Shown in pieces: positions 20,725 to 31,190 of a stretch of DNA of 64,000 bases (positions within the stretch are counted from its first letter, which is position 1; every line of letters begins with the position of its first letter). The stretch is taken from positions 14,255,486-14,319,485 of the forward strand of contig JALMQS010000070.1 in NCBI GenBank assembly GCA_024734495.1, read 5' to 3'. A model generated the notes under the pieces. It worked only from the letters and a program-made list of their open reading frames with translations, had not been told where the DNA came from and searched no databases. A program made the position numbers and the translations under genes. The stretch comes from Forficula auricularia. Lineage: Eukaryota > Arthropoda > Insecta > Dermaptera > Forficulidae.

Positions 20725-21462
20725 ATAATTTTTAAGAAAAAAATAAAAACCGACTTCAAAAAATTAAATGCAACATATAAAATACACTAAAAGGTATAAA
20801 ATAATTATTATCTTATTTAGTTACAACTAAACGACGAAATATTAACATGAAATTACTTTTTGAAGTCGGTGCCAAACAAACTATACCTATAAGCGAGCGT
20901 ACCCGCCAAACGTACTAAGTAAGATCCGTCGAGTGCGTTTCATAAAAGGTATATGTTTGGCACCAACTTCAAAAAGTAATTTCATGTTAATATTTCGTCG
21001 TTTAGTTGTAACTAAATAAGATAATAATTATTTTATACCTTTTAGTGTATTTTATATGTTGCATTTAATTTTTTGAAGTCGGTTTTTATTTTTTTCTTAA
21101 AAATTATTTTTATTTTCTCTTTTTAGTGATGTTATTAATAGTGATCATATCATCAGAACTTGACCAAATTAATATGACACCATCCCTAAGACACCCCCTT
21201 TCGGATAAAAAAAGAACCATCGAAATCAGTTCATAAACAAAGAGGTTAGGTCTAAACTAAACCTAATAAAAAAGGTCTAATACCTATGAAAAAAAAACGA
21301 AAAAAAATGGGACCAATCGGAAGCTAGACTGGACCCAATGCAAAAAAAATTTTCAAAATCGGTTGACAATTGGCGGAGATATGAGGTAACATAGGCACAA
21401 AAAAAAAAAAAAAAAAAATTCAGTCGAATAGAGAACCTCCTCCTTTTTGAAGTCGGTTAAAA
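20725..21462. repeat. D-family repeat, copy 2
   Basis: Same start, hairpin and end as the copy at 19834-20520, in the same orientation. The copies differ by point changes and by an extra block near 21330-21370. Only about 200 bp of Tigger-like sequence separate them, so local duplication or insertion into the same relic is possible. Confidence 0.8.
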
Positions 21463-21487
21463 ATCAAATTAGACATTATCCATATAG

Positions 21488-22886
21488 TTCAGTCAAATTG
21501 TGCTCAAATGGGCCCTTATGGGGAAAGTTTTGGGCTAGTTCTGATTTTTTGCATATATATGTTTTTTGGGGCGCTGAATCCAAATCTGAGGTCTCCCACC
21601 AAAATTTCGTGACGCAACATTGTAGAAAATGCAAAAAAGGTGAAAATTTCCATTTTTTGGCGGTTTTTCGCTTATAACTTCGAAAACTATCAACTTTTCG
21701 TAAATAACCTTCCTATTCAAAATGAAAGTTCATAAAATTTCCTGCAAATTTCATTATTTAGGTTTTTTTCTCAGATCAACCGTTCGGGCTCAAGCGCAAA
21801 ATACAAGTTTTCGATCTCGGCAGCCCCCCGGATCACCCAAAAACTCGCACTTTTTTCTATATTTTCCCATTTTGACCATGAATGAGCACGTTTTCGACAA
21901 AGACCACTCTACACATTTTTAAACTAGATCAAATTTTCTACAATCCAAACAAAGTTTCATCTTAATTGGTTAAATAATCATCCTGGTCGCAATGAGGTTG
22001 AAGTTTTGAAAAACTGCAATTTTTTGCAAAAATCGCAATTTTTCCTTCATAAAATGAAAACCACTCATCGTAGAAACATGATTTCTGTCCCATTCTCTAG
22101 GAAATTTTATTGACTTTAACGTGTACTTGAACCACTTTTTTTTAAAAGTGTTAGATTTATAGATATCTAGCATTTTCCAAGACAGAATATGATCCGAATC
22201 CTCAGAAGTGTCATGGAAAATGCTGGATATCTATAAATCTAAGACTTTTATAAAAAAGTAGTTCAAGTAAACGTTCAAGTCAATAAAATTTTCTAGAGAA
22301 TAAGACAAGTATCAAGTTTTTAGGATGAGTGATTTTCATTTTATGAAGGAAAAATTCGATTTTTTTGAAAAAAATTGCAGTTTTTCAAAACTTCAACCTC
22401 ATTGCGGCACGAAATTACCATTATCCAATTAAGATGAAACTTTGTTTGAATTGTAGAAAATTTAAACTAGTTTAAAAATGTATAAAGTGGTCTTTGTCGA
22501 AAACGTGCTCCTTCATGGTCAAAATGGGAAAATATCGAAATAAGTGCGAGTTTTTGGGTGATCCGGGGGGCTGCCGAGGTCGAAAACTTGGATTTTGCGT
22601 TTGAGCCCGAACAGTTGGTCTGAGAAAAAACCTAAATAATGAAATTTGTAGGAAATTTTATGAAATTTCATTTTGAATAGGAAGGTTATTTACGAAAAGT
22701 TGATAGTTTTCGTAAGTTAAGCGAAAAACCGACAAAAAATGGAAATTTTCATCTTTTTTTGCATTTTCTACAATATTGCGTCAAGAAATTTTGGTGGGAG
22801 ACCTCAGATTTGGATTCAGCGCCCAAAAAACATATATATGCAAAATTAATCCAGAACTTTTCTGATAAAAACACTATTTGACTGGA
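21488..22886. repeat. Long fold-back repeat, family A copy 2
   Basis: The ends TTCAGTCAAAT and ATTTGACTGGA are inverted. Arms of about 650 bp pair along their length, for example CTGAGGTCTCCCACCAAAAT on the left and its complement on the right. The middle shares the GACCATGAATGAGCACG block with copies 1 and 3, whereas the outer parts differ from them. No gene. Confidence 0.82.
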
Positions 22887-24202
22887 GTAATAGTCATTTG
22901 AAATATTAATATATTTATTCCTTTATTATTAATCGAATATCACTGCTCTTTTTGAAGTCAATGTTGACTTAAAATCAAAATTAGCCATCAATTCACTTCA
23001 CTATCTTACTCTAGGGTAAAGTACTTTAAAATATAATTTTATTAAAAACTTTATATAACCTTTTTTGTGATCCACAAGGTACTTAATTAGAATATTTAAT
23101 TTAATCAAAATGGGTTAAGTCATTTTCAAAATATTTATAAAAAAACTAAAAAAGTAGTAGAATAAAGTACCAATGTTTGTCGGCCGATATGTACCAAAAA
23201 CTAATCAGGGGTTCATTTTGTTAAAGTAATAGTATGTTTTCAATTTCATTTCCATCGGTTGTTCGGTGTGGAACTAATCGTCGACGAAAAAAGCAATCCA
23301 TACACATACATCCCCGCGGACTAAATGAAAAAATCGCACTTTTGGCATCTGGACTAGACCCCATGTAATTTTTGGCAAAACCGTCACTTGCTAAAATTCA
23401 ACCTAGATGAATACTACATTGAGACATACACTTTAATTGAGACCATGGGTGCCGTAGTCTTTACCGTGAGACCGTTTACAATACTTTATCTCCTTCGCAT
23501 TGAATAAAGTAAAAAATTTTAATATAATTGGTTACTTTATTATTTGAGTTCACCTCATCAAATCCACAATAACTGAATTAAAAAGTTTTCAGAATAAATT
23601 TAATATTTATTAAAATTTCCCTTTATTTTTGCCACAACTAGATTGATTTGCTAGATCCAATACATTTTATTGGTAAACTGATAAATTATAAAAATTATAC
23701 TTTTGTTTCGTAATATAAAGAAGTTGTTAATTTAGACGGCGTTTGTCTGTCACGATTACGTAGCCTCCTTATCCCTCAGCTGAATACGAACTCCATCCAT
23801 AAACGCCTTGTCTCGTATTTTGCCATTTGACAAGTACAAATATCAACATACATTATTACAAATTGGATCAACAGCGGGAAAGAGTGAAACCTCAAACAGG
23901 ATATTTTTTTTCATTTTCTAATAGGTACATTAATTCAAAAGTATTCAATTAACCCAAAAATTTTCAATTTTTTTCTACTTATTTAGGTTTAAAAATGTCT
24001 GAAACAAGATTTAAGATTATTTTCAGACATGAATTTTCCTGTTTGACTGTCTATCCGTCTGCGTAGGTAGATTGAGAATTCATGAAAACTAAAGCCTTTA
24101 GAAGTTCACTCTGTTGCTAAAGTCTTCTTTTCACTATTCAAGGGTCCACTCCACACGGACCACAGGTGGTGCACCTTCTTGAACCAATATTATTTTAAAT
24201 AA
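22887..24202. other. Unassigned, with faint repeat relics
   Basis: 23430-23480 resembles the GAGACCATGG block of the composite repeat. 23740-23840 is slightly richer in GC but shows no frame or RNA gene. No gene called. Confidence 0.4.
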
Positions 24203-24883
24203 GCTGACGTGTTCTGATGTGGCCATCCACTTGACTTTACCATACAACCTGGCCCCTCACTTATATCTAATATTTAATAAAATTATTTATAATTATGTAA
24301 GGGAGGGGGGCTAGTTTTTGCATTTTTAGATTACTCTGGGCCCACTGATTATGTATACAAAATTGTGTTGAGTTTGCTAAATGTCCAAGATTTTCATTTT
24401 TTGGGCCTATACCCCCCCCTGCCTCTCCATTTTGGGCGGTTAGTTTTTCCATTTTTAGACTTCTGGGGTCCCACTGATTATGTATACAAAATTTGAGTTT
24501 GCTCAAATGGCCTAGATTTTTAATTTTTAACCCCCTCAACTCCCCTTAATTTTGGGTCGATATGCACCAAAATCTAATCAGCTCTTAATCTCAATGGACC
24601 AAAACTAAGTGTGAAATTTGGTTTTGATATTCACACTAGTTTTTGAGCTAGCTCGTCCATAAAAATTTGGTACCGCACAGACTAACTAACTAACAGACAT
24701 TTTGACAAAACAATTATTATCTCAAAAAATATAATTTTTTCGATGTTTACTTATTAGAGCTTTTTTGTAGACCGAAAAGCCATGGTTTCGCTCAATTTTT
24801 TAATCAAAATAGTTTAAGTCGTTTTTGAGATATTTTGAAAAAATGAAGGAAAAAACCCACTTTTTTCATCCACGATTACAATA

Positions 24884-25168
24884 AATTAATAGAGTAAAGG
24901 GTGTGTAGTTTCACAGTGAATGAAATAAAACTCAAAGAGGTTATACAAACTCAATATATTTCGGATTATTAGTCCATCATCAGGAGTTTACAAGTTAATA
25001 CTGTATTAACTTGTAAACTCCTGATGATGGACTAATAATCCGAAATATATTGAGTTTGTATAAACCTCTTTGAGTTTTATTTCATTCACTGTGAAACTAC
25101 ACACCCTTTACTCTATTAATTAACATCATGTTTCACCTAAAACCTACACCACTATCCATAAGTAAAAA
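24884..25168 (+). mobile_element. Hairpin insertion with 11-bp target duplication
   Basis: CGATTACAATA occurs at 24873-24883 and again at 25169-25179, bracketing 285 bp that other T-family copies lack. The insert is a near-perfect hairpin (24885-24999 against 25005-25120) followed by a 48-bp single-copy tail ending AGTAAAAA. Each arm carries CTGATGA, a stem-loop, then GAAATATATT. The duplication and A-rich end argue for target-primed insertion of an RNA copy. A Penelope-like origin is a hypothesis. Confidence 0.8.
25021..25052 (+). ncRNA. Hammerhead-like RNA motif in the hairpin insertion
   Basis: CTGATGA at 25021-25027, then T, a short stem GGA/TCC with loop CTAATAA, GAAA at 25042-25045, palindrome ATATAT and T. 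The mirror copy is on the minus strand at about 24983-24954. The order matches a hammerhead core with an extra U. Stem II is only 3 bp. Confidence 0.35.
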
Positions 25169-25210
25169 CGATTACAATACTTGACCATACCCTGTATGGT
25201 AAAGTAAAAA

Positions 25211-27064
25211 TATATATATCATAAGCTGTGTCTCAATCAACATTGTTTTATGCTCTTACTTGGCGTTGTGATGAGGGACAAAATAATAATTACTCGAATA
25301 ATTATTAAAATGTTTTTAAAGCCCAAAAAGTCTCTCACAAAATTTTGTTCAGCAATCTATTTTATGATAGGGATAGTACCAAGGACGTACTATGAATTTC
25401 AGTAAAAGTGCAGAACTCCCTCCAAATTAATTTCGGAAGCCATCTCGTACGTCAGGCGAATTTTTAGTAAATATAGTCATCATATTTCAAAAAATTTTGA
25501 AAAATGTCAAAAAAAATTATATATTTGATCTAAAATTCTATCCACCCTTCCACACCCCCTGCATACGCCGCCCATGATAAGTACCTTATTTCATAAACTA
25601 TATATTTTATTTGAACTGCTGATCTTTAAACTCAAACAACATGACAAATTTCAAGCTTTTCTTTCTCTTTCATATTTTAGAAATTATTTGGAAACTGGAA
25701 CTTAAAACTCTTTTTTCAGAGTCTAATTAAGTTTTCACCCCCACCCCACCACTTGATTATTCTCTTCTTTACAGTAATTCAAGAGTCAATAGTCTGTCTA
25801 TTGCAGTGTCTGCAAAACTTTTTTACCTCCCGGCAAACTATAGGCAAGGAGAATTTGTTTCGCGGTCCGCCAAATAAAAATTCCAACTAAATATACTTTA
25901 ATAGTAAGAATAAAAATAAATGAAAGTATAGTAATAATAAAATATCATTGGTTTATCAACATATTATAGATATATCAATCTGTGGGGATAGAACTAGCTA
26001 GTTGCTGAACCACGGAAAAAAGTGTCTTGGAAATTATACATTTTTTTCTTTATAAAATATTTCAAAACTTCTTTACCGCATTAAACGGACTGATTTATCT
26101 GATCCAGCAAAGTCTTAAGTTCAAATATTGCTCTAAAAAACTTATATGAATGAAACAGAGAGGAGACAGACATACAACTAAGTCTCACTATAAAAGTCTC
26201 CCTTTTTAATTAACTACTTTGATAGAGAACTTAAAATAGTAGCTTATCATCTATTGGTTTTATTTTGTCTATAAATTGATTTTTTAAATAAATCAATGAT
26301 AAACATAGACTGCTTTTATTACATTCTATCTTCTAATTTGTAAAATCACCTGGTATTTGATAAAGTGGAGTTTGAAGGGTGAGCAGATGATTCATTTGCA
26401 ATGCCTTCTTGAGCCCCCGTAAACCCCTTAAGGTTTATTGCTGCCAATTATCCAAGTCGACAGCACCACCGACTTCAGTAGCTGTTCAAGATTAACGGTT
26501 CTGTTCACGTGTCACGGGCTTTTATTAAACGTTCCAGACGATTTTTCGAAACGAAAACAGTGAGAGGCCGAGGCCTAATAATAAATGTCCATTTCAAAAG
26601 TTATTTGTGCAACCTGTCACGAATCCTCTTACTTTTAATCATAATACTTACAAAAGTAAAACTGATGTCAAGTAAAAATTATTTATTGAATGTAATTATC
26701 GATGATGCATTATATTGTCCTTATTTTTTGTAATGATAATTATATGCAAGAAGAGGTTGCACAAAAAAGGCAGAGCCAGTGTAGTCCGGGGTGGCCCCTT
26801 GCATCAGGAAAAAGAGAAGATATTCCAGAAATCAAGTCTGAGGATTCAATTGAAAGACTGAAAGTTATATTTAGCCGGAAAGATGAACGAAGGAATTTCC
26901 ATTCTTTAGAACTCATAGGGATATACTAATTAGCGAATGCGTTTGTTCGATTAGTATATAATTGAATAGCGAAGGGGTGTTGAATCTTTGAAAATATAGT
27001 ATTGCGCTCAAATGAAGCTTTAAGAGGGATTATTGTTTTTAACAAACGTTATGGTAGTAGTATC
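25211..27064. other. Unassigned AT-rich sequence
   Basis: Short open frames at 26509-26733 and 26702-26929 overlap in different frames and show no recognisable domain. No RNA gene was seen. I do not call a gene. Confidence 0.4.
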
Positions 27065-28385
27065 TATAAAAAATGAAGCAAAAAACTTTTTTCATCCACG
27101 GTTACAATACTTGATCATACCATTGTATGGTATGACAATCTCCTCTGAATTGCATTCAAGATGGCAGAATTTTCAGACTATAAAGTAGGCTGCTCTCCTA
27201 TGCGAGCCATATTCGAGACAGAGGGGCGAATTTGACCCCAAACGGGGTACGGTGAAGTATTGTAATCATACATGAAAAGTGTTTTTTTTTCTTTCGTATT
27301 TTCAAAATATCTAAAAAATTTCTAAAACTATTTTGATAAAAAAATAATTGAGCAAATTCCCGGCCGTTCTAGTCTACAATAAAACTTTATATAGTGAATT
27401 TACTGAATATTTTTTATTTCAAAAGATATTGATTGCGACCCCTTCCCCCATACTGTTCTTGATATAGTACCTAGCTACAAATAGTGAAATTCCTTTCATC
27501 AGGTTGAGGTTCCAAATAAATGAAAAAACAACTTATTGAAATATAATATCAAGTAATGAAATAACGAGGTTTTTATGTGGATAATAGAAAATTGTTTTTG
27601 GAGAAAATAAAAATAATTCGTTTTTTCAAAATATCTCAAAAACGACAGAAACTATTTTAATTTAAAAAAATTGAGCGAAAGCATGGCATTTCGGTCTACA
27701 AAAAAGCCCTAATAAGTGATCACCGAAAAAATTATATTTTTTGAGATAATAACTGTTTTGTCAAAATATCTGTTAGTACGTTAGTCTGTGCGCGTGTTAC
27801 CAAATTTTTGTGGACACACTAGCTCAAAAACTTGTGGGAATATCAAAACGAAATTTAACATGTAGTTTTGGTGCATTGAGATTAAGAGCTGATTAGATTT
27901 TGGTTGAAATCGAACAAAAAATTAAGGAGGAAGAAGGAGGGGATTAAAAATTCAAATGAAAGATTTACAAACTAAAGAAACAAGGAAAATGGAATATACT
28001 ATAAAATGAACTTCTAATGACGAAAAGATTATGATTTTTTTCTGGTGCCAAAATTGGAGTGGGTGGGAGTTAAAAAACGAAAATCTAGGCCCTTGGATCA
28101 AACTCAACCAAATTTTGTATACATAATCACTGGTCTCTCAAAAGAATAAAAATGCAAAAAACAAACGGCCCAGAATGGGAGGAGGGGGAGAGTATAGGGT
28201 CAAATAATGAAAATCTAGTCCTTTGGACCAAAATCAACTAAAAATTGAATACATAATCAGTGGGCCCACAGAAGTCTATAAGTGCAAAAACTAACCGCCC
28301 TAAAAGATTATAAATTATTTAATTAAATATTAAATATAATGGAGGGGTAAAGTCATGTGGATGGCCACATCAGATTATTTATAAT
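27065..28385 (+). repeat. T-family repeat, rearranged copy
   Basis: 27065-27126 is the repeat start in reverse orientation, 27240-27370 the same start in forward orientation, and 27598-28385 the body. The body includes TTTGTATACATAATCACTGG-type blocks and the conserved GTGGATGGCCACATCAGA end. 27127-27240 and 27375-27597 are foreign to the other copies. No coding function. Confidence 0.65.
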
Positions 28386-28468
28386 TACTTAAATAATTTT
28401 TGGGGATTGAAATCTACTACTGAAAATTTAATATCGAAATTTGATATATTTTATCATTTAAAACAGTA

Positions 28469-29294
28469 GTACCTGGAGGCACCGAGCGATGCTCGGTAAC
28501 TTCTTCCTTCAGTTAAAACCTTTATTTTAATATTATTTTTAATTTAAAATTCTGATAAAAAGGTCGATTTTTATTTGAGAGCCGTTTTCAAATTAAAAAA
28601 AATACAAATATATATAGTATTCGCCCACTGTATCCCCCCCCCACCACACCCGCTTGACCCCACCCCGAAACCTCGCCCTATCCCAGGATCCCCCACCACT
28701 GCACCCCACCTCCTGCACCTGTTTTGATTCAAACATAAGATTCATTTTTATTCATCCAATTGTTAATAAATAAAACCTATCAAAATGTGTTGTTTTTTTC
28801 AGAAAATTGAGACCTGCTTATGCGAAATATATTTTTAAATAAATTCTTGATTATTTTTTATTCTATTAAATAAATAAAATTCTTTATAAAAACAATTATA
28901 AAACGTTTATTAATATTTCTAACGTTTAGGTTGAACAAAATATGTTAAAAACCACAATCACAATACTTCTTCAAGGCCTTTGAGAATAAAGGATTTACCC
29001 GACCCATTGTCTGCCTGAGCACAAAAGGAAAAGGGAAACCTTTTTTTAAAACCCTAAGAATGGGATTTGTCTACCTGAGAATAATTAATTTGATTACGAA
29101 AAAACCCATCAAAAACAATTTTGTCGAAGATGAGACCGTGACAGATCGAATTGTCACCCCAAAAACCCCTAACTCGTGAATTTCATCAAAATCGGTAGAG
29201 TCGTTTTCAAAATAGAACCAAGATACAAATATACAAACAAATATATATATATATACAAATAAATATACAATTTTTGCTCGTTTAATAAGAGTAG
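28469..29294 (-). mobile_element. Helitron-like insertion without target duplication
   Basis: The flanks AAACAGTA and TATACTTATATTT are continuous in the related repeat at about 8465, so this 826-bp piece is an insertion. On the minus strand it starts TCTACTCTTATTAAAC and ends with a hairpin ACCGAGC/GCTCGGT, 12 bases before the end (GCCTCCAGGTAC). It sits between A and T and has no target duplication. A 5' TC, a 3' hairpin near the end and A-T insertion are Helitron features; the canonical 3' CTRRT is missing. A C-rich tract lies at 28637-28732. No Rep/helicase gene is present. Confidence 0.55.
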
Positions 29295-29376
29295 ATATAC
29301 TTATATTTCAATTAAAGATGTGTTATAGTGCTTCTCTCTATATTATATGTGTATATTAGATGAGTTTATTAATATA
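29295..29376. repeat. Piece of the exon-carrying composite repeat between two insertions
   Basis: It matches about 8475-8560 of copy 1. The last 25 bases (29352-29376) are the left duplicate of the insertion that follows. Confidence 0.6.
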
Positions 29377-29419
29377 CTAGCTGCAAGGCCCGCCTTCGGC
29401 GGCCCTCTTGCTAGCCAGG

Positions 29420-29712
29420 GGCCACGCCCTGGACCCCCACCCCTCGAACCCCGCCCCCCACCCCCACCCCTCACCCCCTCACCCCGCACCATGCTCGACC
29501 CCCGCTCCCACACCGCCACCCCAACACTCCATTCCGCACCTAACCCACTACCCCACCCTAAAACCCCTCCAGCACCCCCGCACCCGTTCCCAACCCCAGC
29601 CCCCACACCACAACCCGCACCCCATCCACCTCGGATCCCACACCCCATCCACCCCGTGCCCTCTAACCCTGCACACCACACCCCCGCCTAGCCCCCTGGG
29701 CCCCACCCACAT
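29420..29712. repeat. C-rich, G-poor tract
   Basis: The plus strand is mostly C with A and T; the minus strand therefore carries repeated G4-G6 runs, for example around 29450-29490. It opens overlapping frames on both strands that encode Pro/His- or Gly-rich strings. Those are composition artefacts. Confidence 0.85.
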
Positions 29713-29815
29713 ATATTGGTTCTAAGCTGACCACCAGTGAGGAAGGAACACCAAATTTTCAATATCCATACTGATATTGACTCCATGAAAAACAAACATT
29801 TATAATTAAAAAAGA

Positions 29816-29850
29816 CTGATGATGAAGACCAAGTCTTCGAAACTATAGTC
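29816..29850 (+). ncRNA. Hammerhead-like RNA motif (family P, 29.8 kb)
   Basis: CTGATGA, T, stem GAAGAC/GTCTTC with loop CAA, GAAA, palindrome ACTATAGT and C. Relative to the 10.06-kb copy (GAAGGC/GCCTTC) both sides of one base pair have changed together, G-C to A-U. This supports a folded RNA. Confidence 0.5.
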
Positions 29851-29954
29851 TCAAACAAATAAATAATATATATACAGATATATCATCTAGATATATTTGT
29901 GTGTATGTTTATTTGCATCAAGCAGAGGACAACCTCTTTGTTTCTCTTTGTGAA

Positions 29955-30700
29955 TATATTAAATGAGTTTGTTAATATATTTATACATTTTAAAAATTTA
30001 AATTTTTTTATTAATTATTGGAACAATTCGATCTTTTGTACTCTTTGCATTATGTGATCAGAGAGACTGTATGTATATTCTTTGCGTCATTTGATTATTA
30101 GGATATAATACAATCATCCGGATCGTTCGCGAACGTCCCGGGTTATTTTTGGTCCCACAATCCGACGCCATTACTGACGCTCCAATTCAATGCAATTTTG
30201 AATAATTTTCCAGTCGTGTTTTCGATAGTCAATCTTAGAAATGTTTTATTTTTGAATGTTTATAACTATTTAATAATTGTAGTGAAATTATATAAAATCA
30301 AACCAACAGAAAGATGAGAATTCGAAGGTCAGTTTCTTCTAACCTATAGAGTGTGCCTATAAGTGTGTATGTGATTACTAAACATAAGCTTATTACTAGC
30401 TTTGTTTATTTTATATCTTTTATTAATTTATTTTCTTAATTTTCTATTTCAGACAATGTGGAGAATAATCAGTCCATCCTTTGACTCTGCTTCAAGTGAA
30501 TTCTCCGAGCAAGCCTCGCCGAATGTGAATGTGAGTTTTAATTATGCTTTACTTTTTAAATTAACCAATAGATTAAATAATATTTTCATTTTTACTTTAC
30601 CATACAGGGCATGGTCAGGTATTCTATTTTATTTTTAATTATGCCCTCGGCTTATCACCATTTGACATATTTTCAATAAACATGTAAGAGATTTAGATAT
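29955..30700 (+). repeat. Exon-carrying composite repeat, copy 2
   Basis: It matches 8560-9260. Exon-like piece 1 ends at 30327 before a GTCAGT donor. Exon-like piece 2 is 30453-30530, between a TTCTATTTCAG acceptor and a GTGAGT donor. Piece 2 opens with ATG at 30456 and stays open for 25 codons to the donor (MWRIISPSFDS at the start), which would be an initiator exon. No downstream exon follows. The palindrome is present at 30119-30142 with changes. Confidence 0.62.
30453..30530 (+). pseudogene. Captured exon-like segment with preserved splice sites
   Basis: Three copies exist (9025-9112, 30453-30530, 32247-32317), each keeping AG before and GTGAGT after. Here the ATG frame is intact for 25 codons and serine-rich. 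I do not recognise the protein. Whether any copy is spliced is unknown. Confidence 0.45.
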
Positions 30701-30879
30701 TAATTAAATTATTTTCCAATATTATTGCTCTCTTGTAATCATGTTGAATTCAATTACTATTTTCTAAATAAAAAATTAGAGACATTAATAGTCTCATTTC
30801 TTGGAGTTAAGCTAAATTATCATGGGGGATATTTCGACTGGGAACTGTCCCATTTAGATATTATTATTATTATTTTTAT

Positions 30880-31190
30880 TTTTACTTTTATCCATGCGAA
30901 CCGTGACTTCATAGCTTCCTCATGTAAAGACCACGGAATCCATGGGTGAACCGCGATCTAATTTCGTGTACACCTACTTCCACTTCCACTTTCAAGTAAA
31001 AGACAATAGATGTAGGGGCATAATCTAATGAATTCCAAAATAATTCCAAAGACCTGTACACCTAATTCCAATCAAGGTTCACCCCTCGGTCTCAATCATG
31101 GCCCCCCATGAAATTTCTGGCTCGGGGCCCAAAAATGTGGACTGGGCCCCTTATAAGTATGTGTTTTTTTTATGAAATGGAAAAAGTTAG
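30880..31190 (+). repeat. Composite repeat segment interrupted by a MITE
   Basis: The block ATGTAAAGACCACGGAATCC to the left and GGCCCCCCATGAAATTTC to the right is continuous, in inverted orientation, at about 9305-9390. The interruption is the MITE at 30953-31085. Confidence 0.6.
30953..31085. mobile_element. Small MITE with GGGTGAACC ends, copy 2
   Basis: Ends GGGTGAACCGCGATCTAA and AGGTTCACCC, with inner GTGTACACC and TGTACACC blocks as in the copy at 14870-15023. The related unoccupied site near 9345 reads GAATCCATGGTCTC. The exact target duplication is unclear (GG or none). Confidence 0.75.

Larger units (their letters stand above)
24203..25210 (-). repeat. T-family repeat, copy on the minus strand
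   Basis: The unit carries CTTTACCATAC near 24235 and GTATGGTAAAG near 25204 as inverted ends. GATGTGGCCATCCACTTGA lies outside the left motif and is conserved in other copies. The body contains two tandem-like blocks reading TTTGTATACATAATCAGTGG on the minus strand. It is interrupted by a hairpin insertion at 24884-25168. Copies: 27065-28385, 34893-35693 and fragments at 7983 and 13250. Its short frames look like shadows, not genes. Confidence 0.75.
29377..29954 (+). mobile_element. C-rich insertion flanked by 25-bp direct repeats
   Basis: TATATTAGATGAGTTTATTA at 29352 recurs with two differences at 29955-29979 and is single in copy 1 of the host repeat (about 8545), so 29377-29954 is an insertion. 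It begins CTAGCTGCAAGGCCCGCC with a hairpin GCCCGCC/GGCGGCC, continues with a 300-bp C-rich tract, and ends in a P-family arm carrying a hammerhead-like module (29816-29850). The head recurs, inverted, at about 52100-52165. The class is unknown; Penelope-like is possible. Confidence 0.65.

Noticed and set aside
21447..22173. Several 60-76-codon frames
   Set aside because: They lie in the arms of fold-back family A and are mirrored on the other strand.
28960..29035. Minus-strand reading with a P-loop-like ADNGSGKS, considered as a Pif1-type helicase remnant of the Helitron-like insert
   Set aside because: It spans only about 25 codons, the next helicase motifs are absent, and the same DNA looks like part of a short internal duplication.
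29347..29725. Overlapping 105-114-codon frames, Pro/His-rich on the plus strand and Gly-rich on the minus strand
   Set aside because: They are produced by a C-rich tract with few stop triplets; there is no domain or codon structure.
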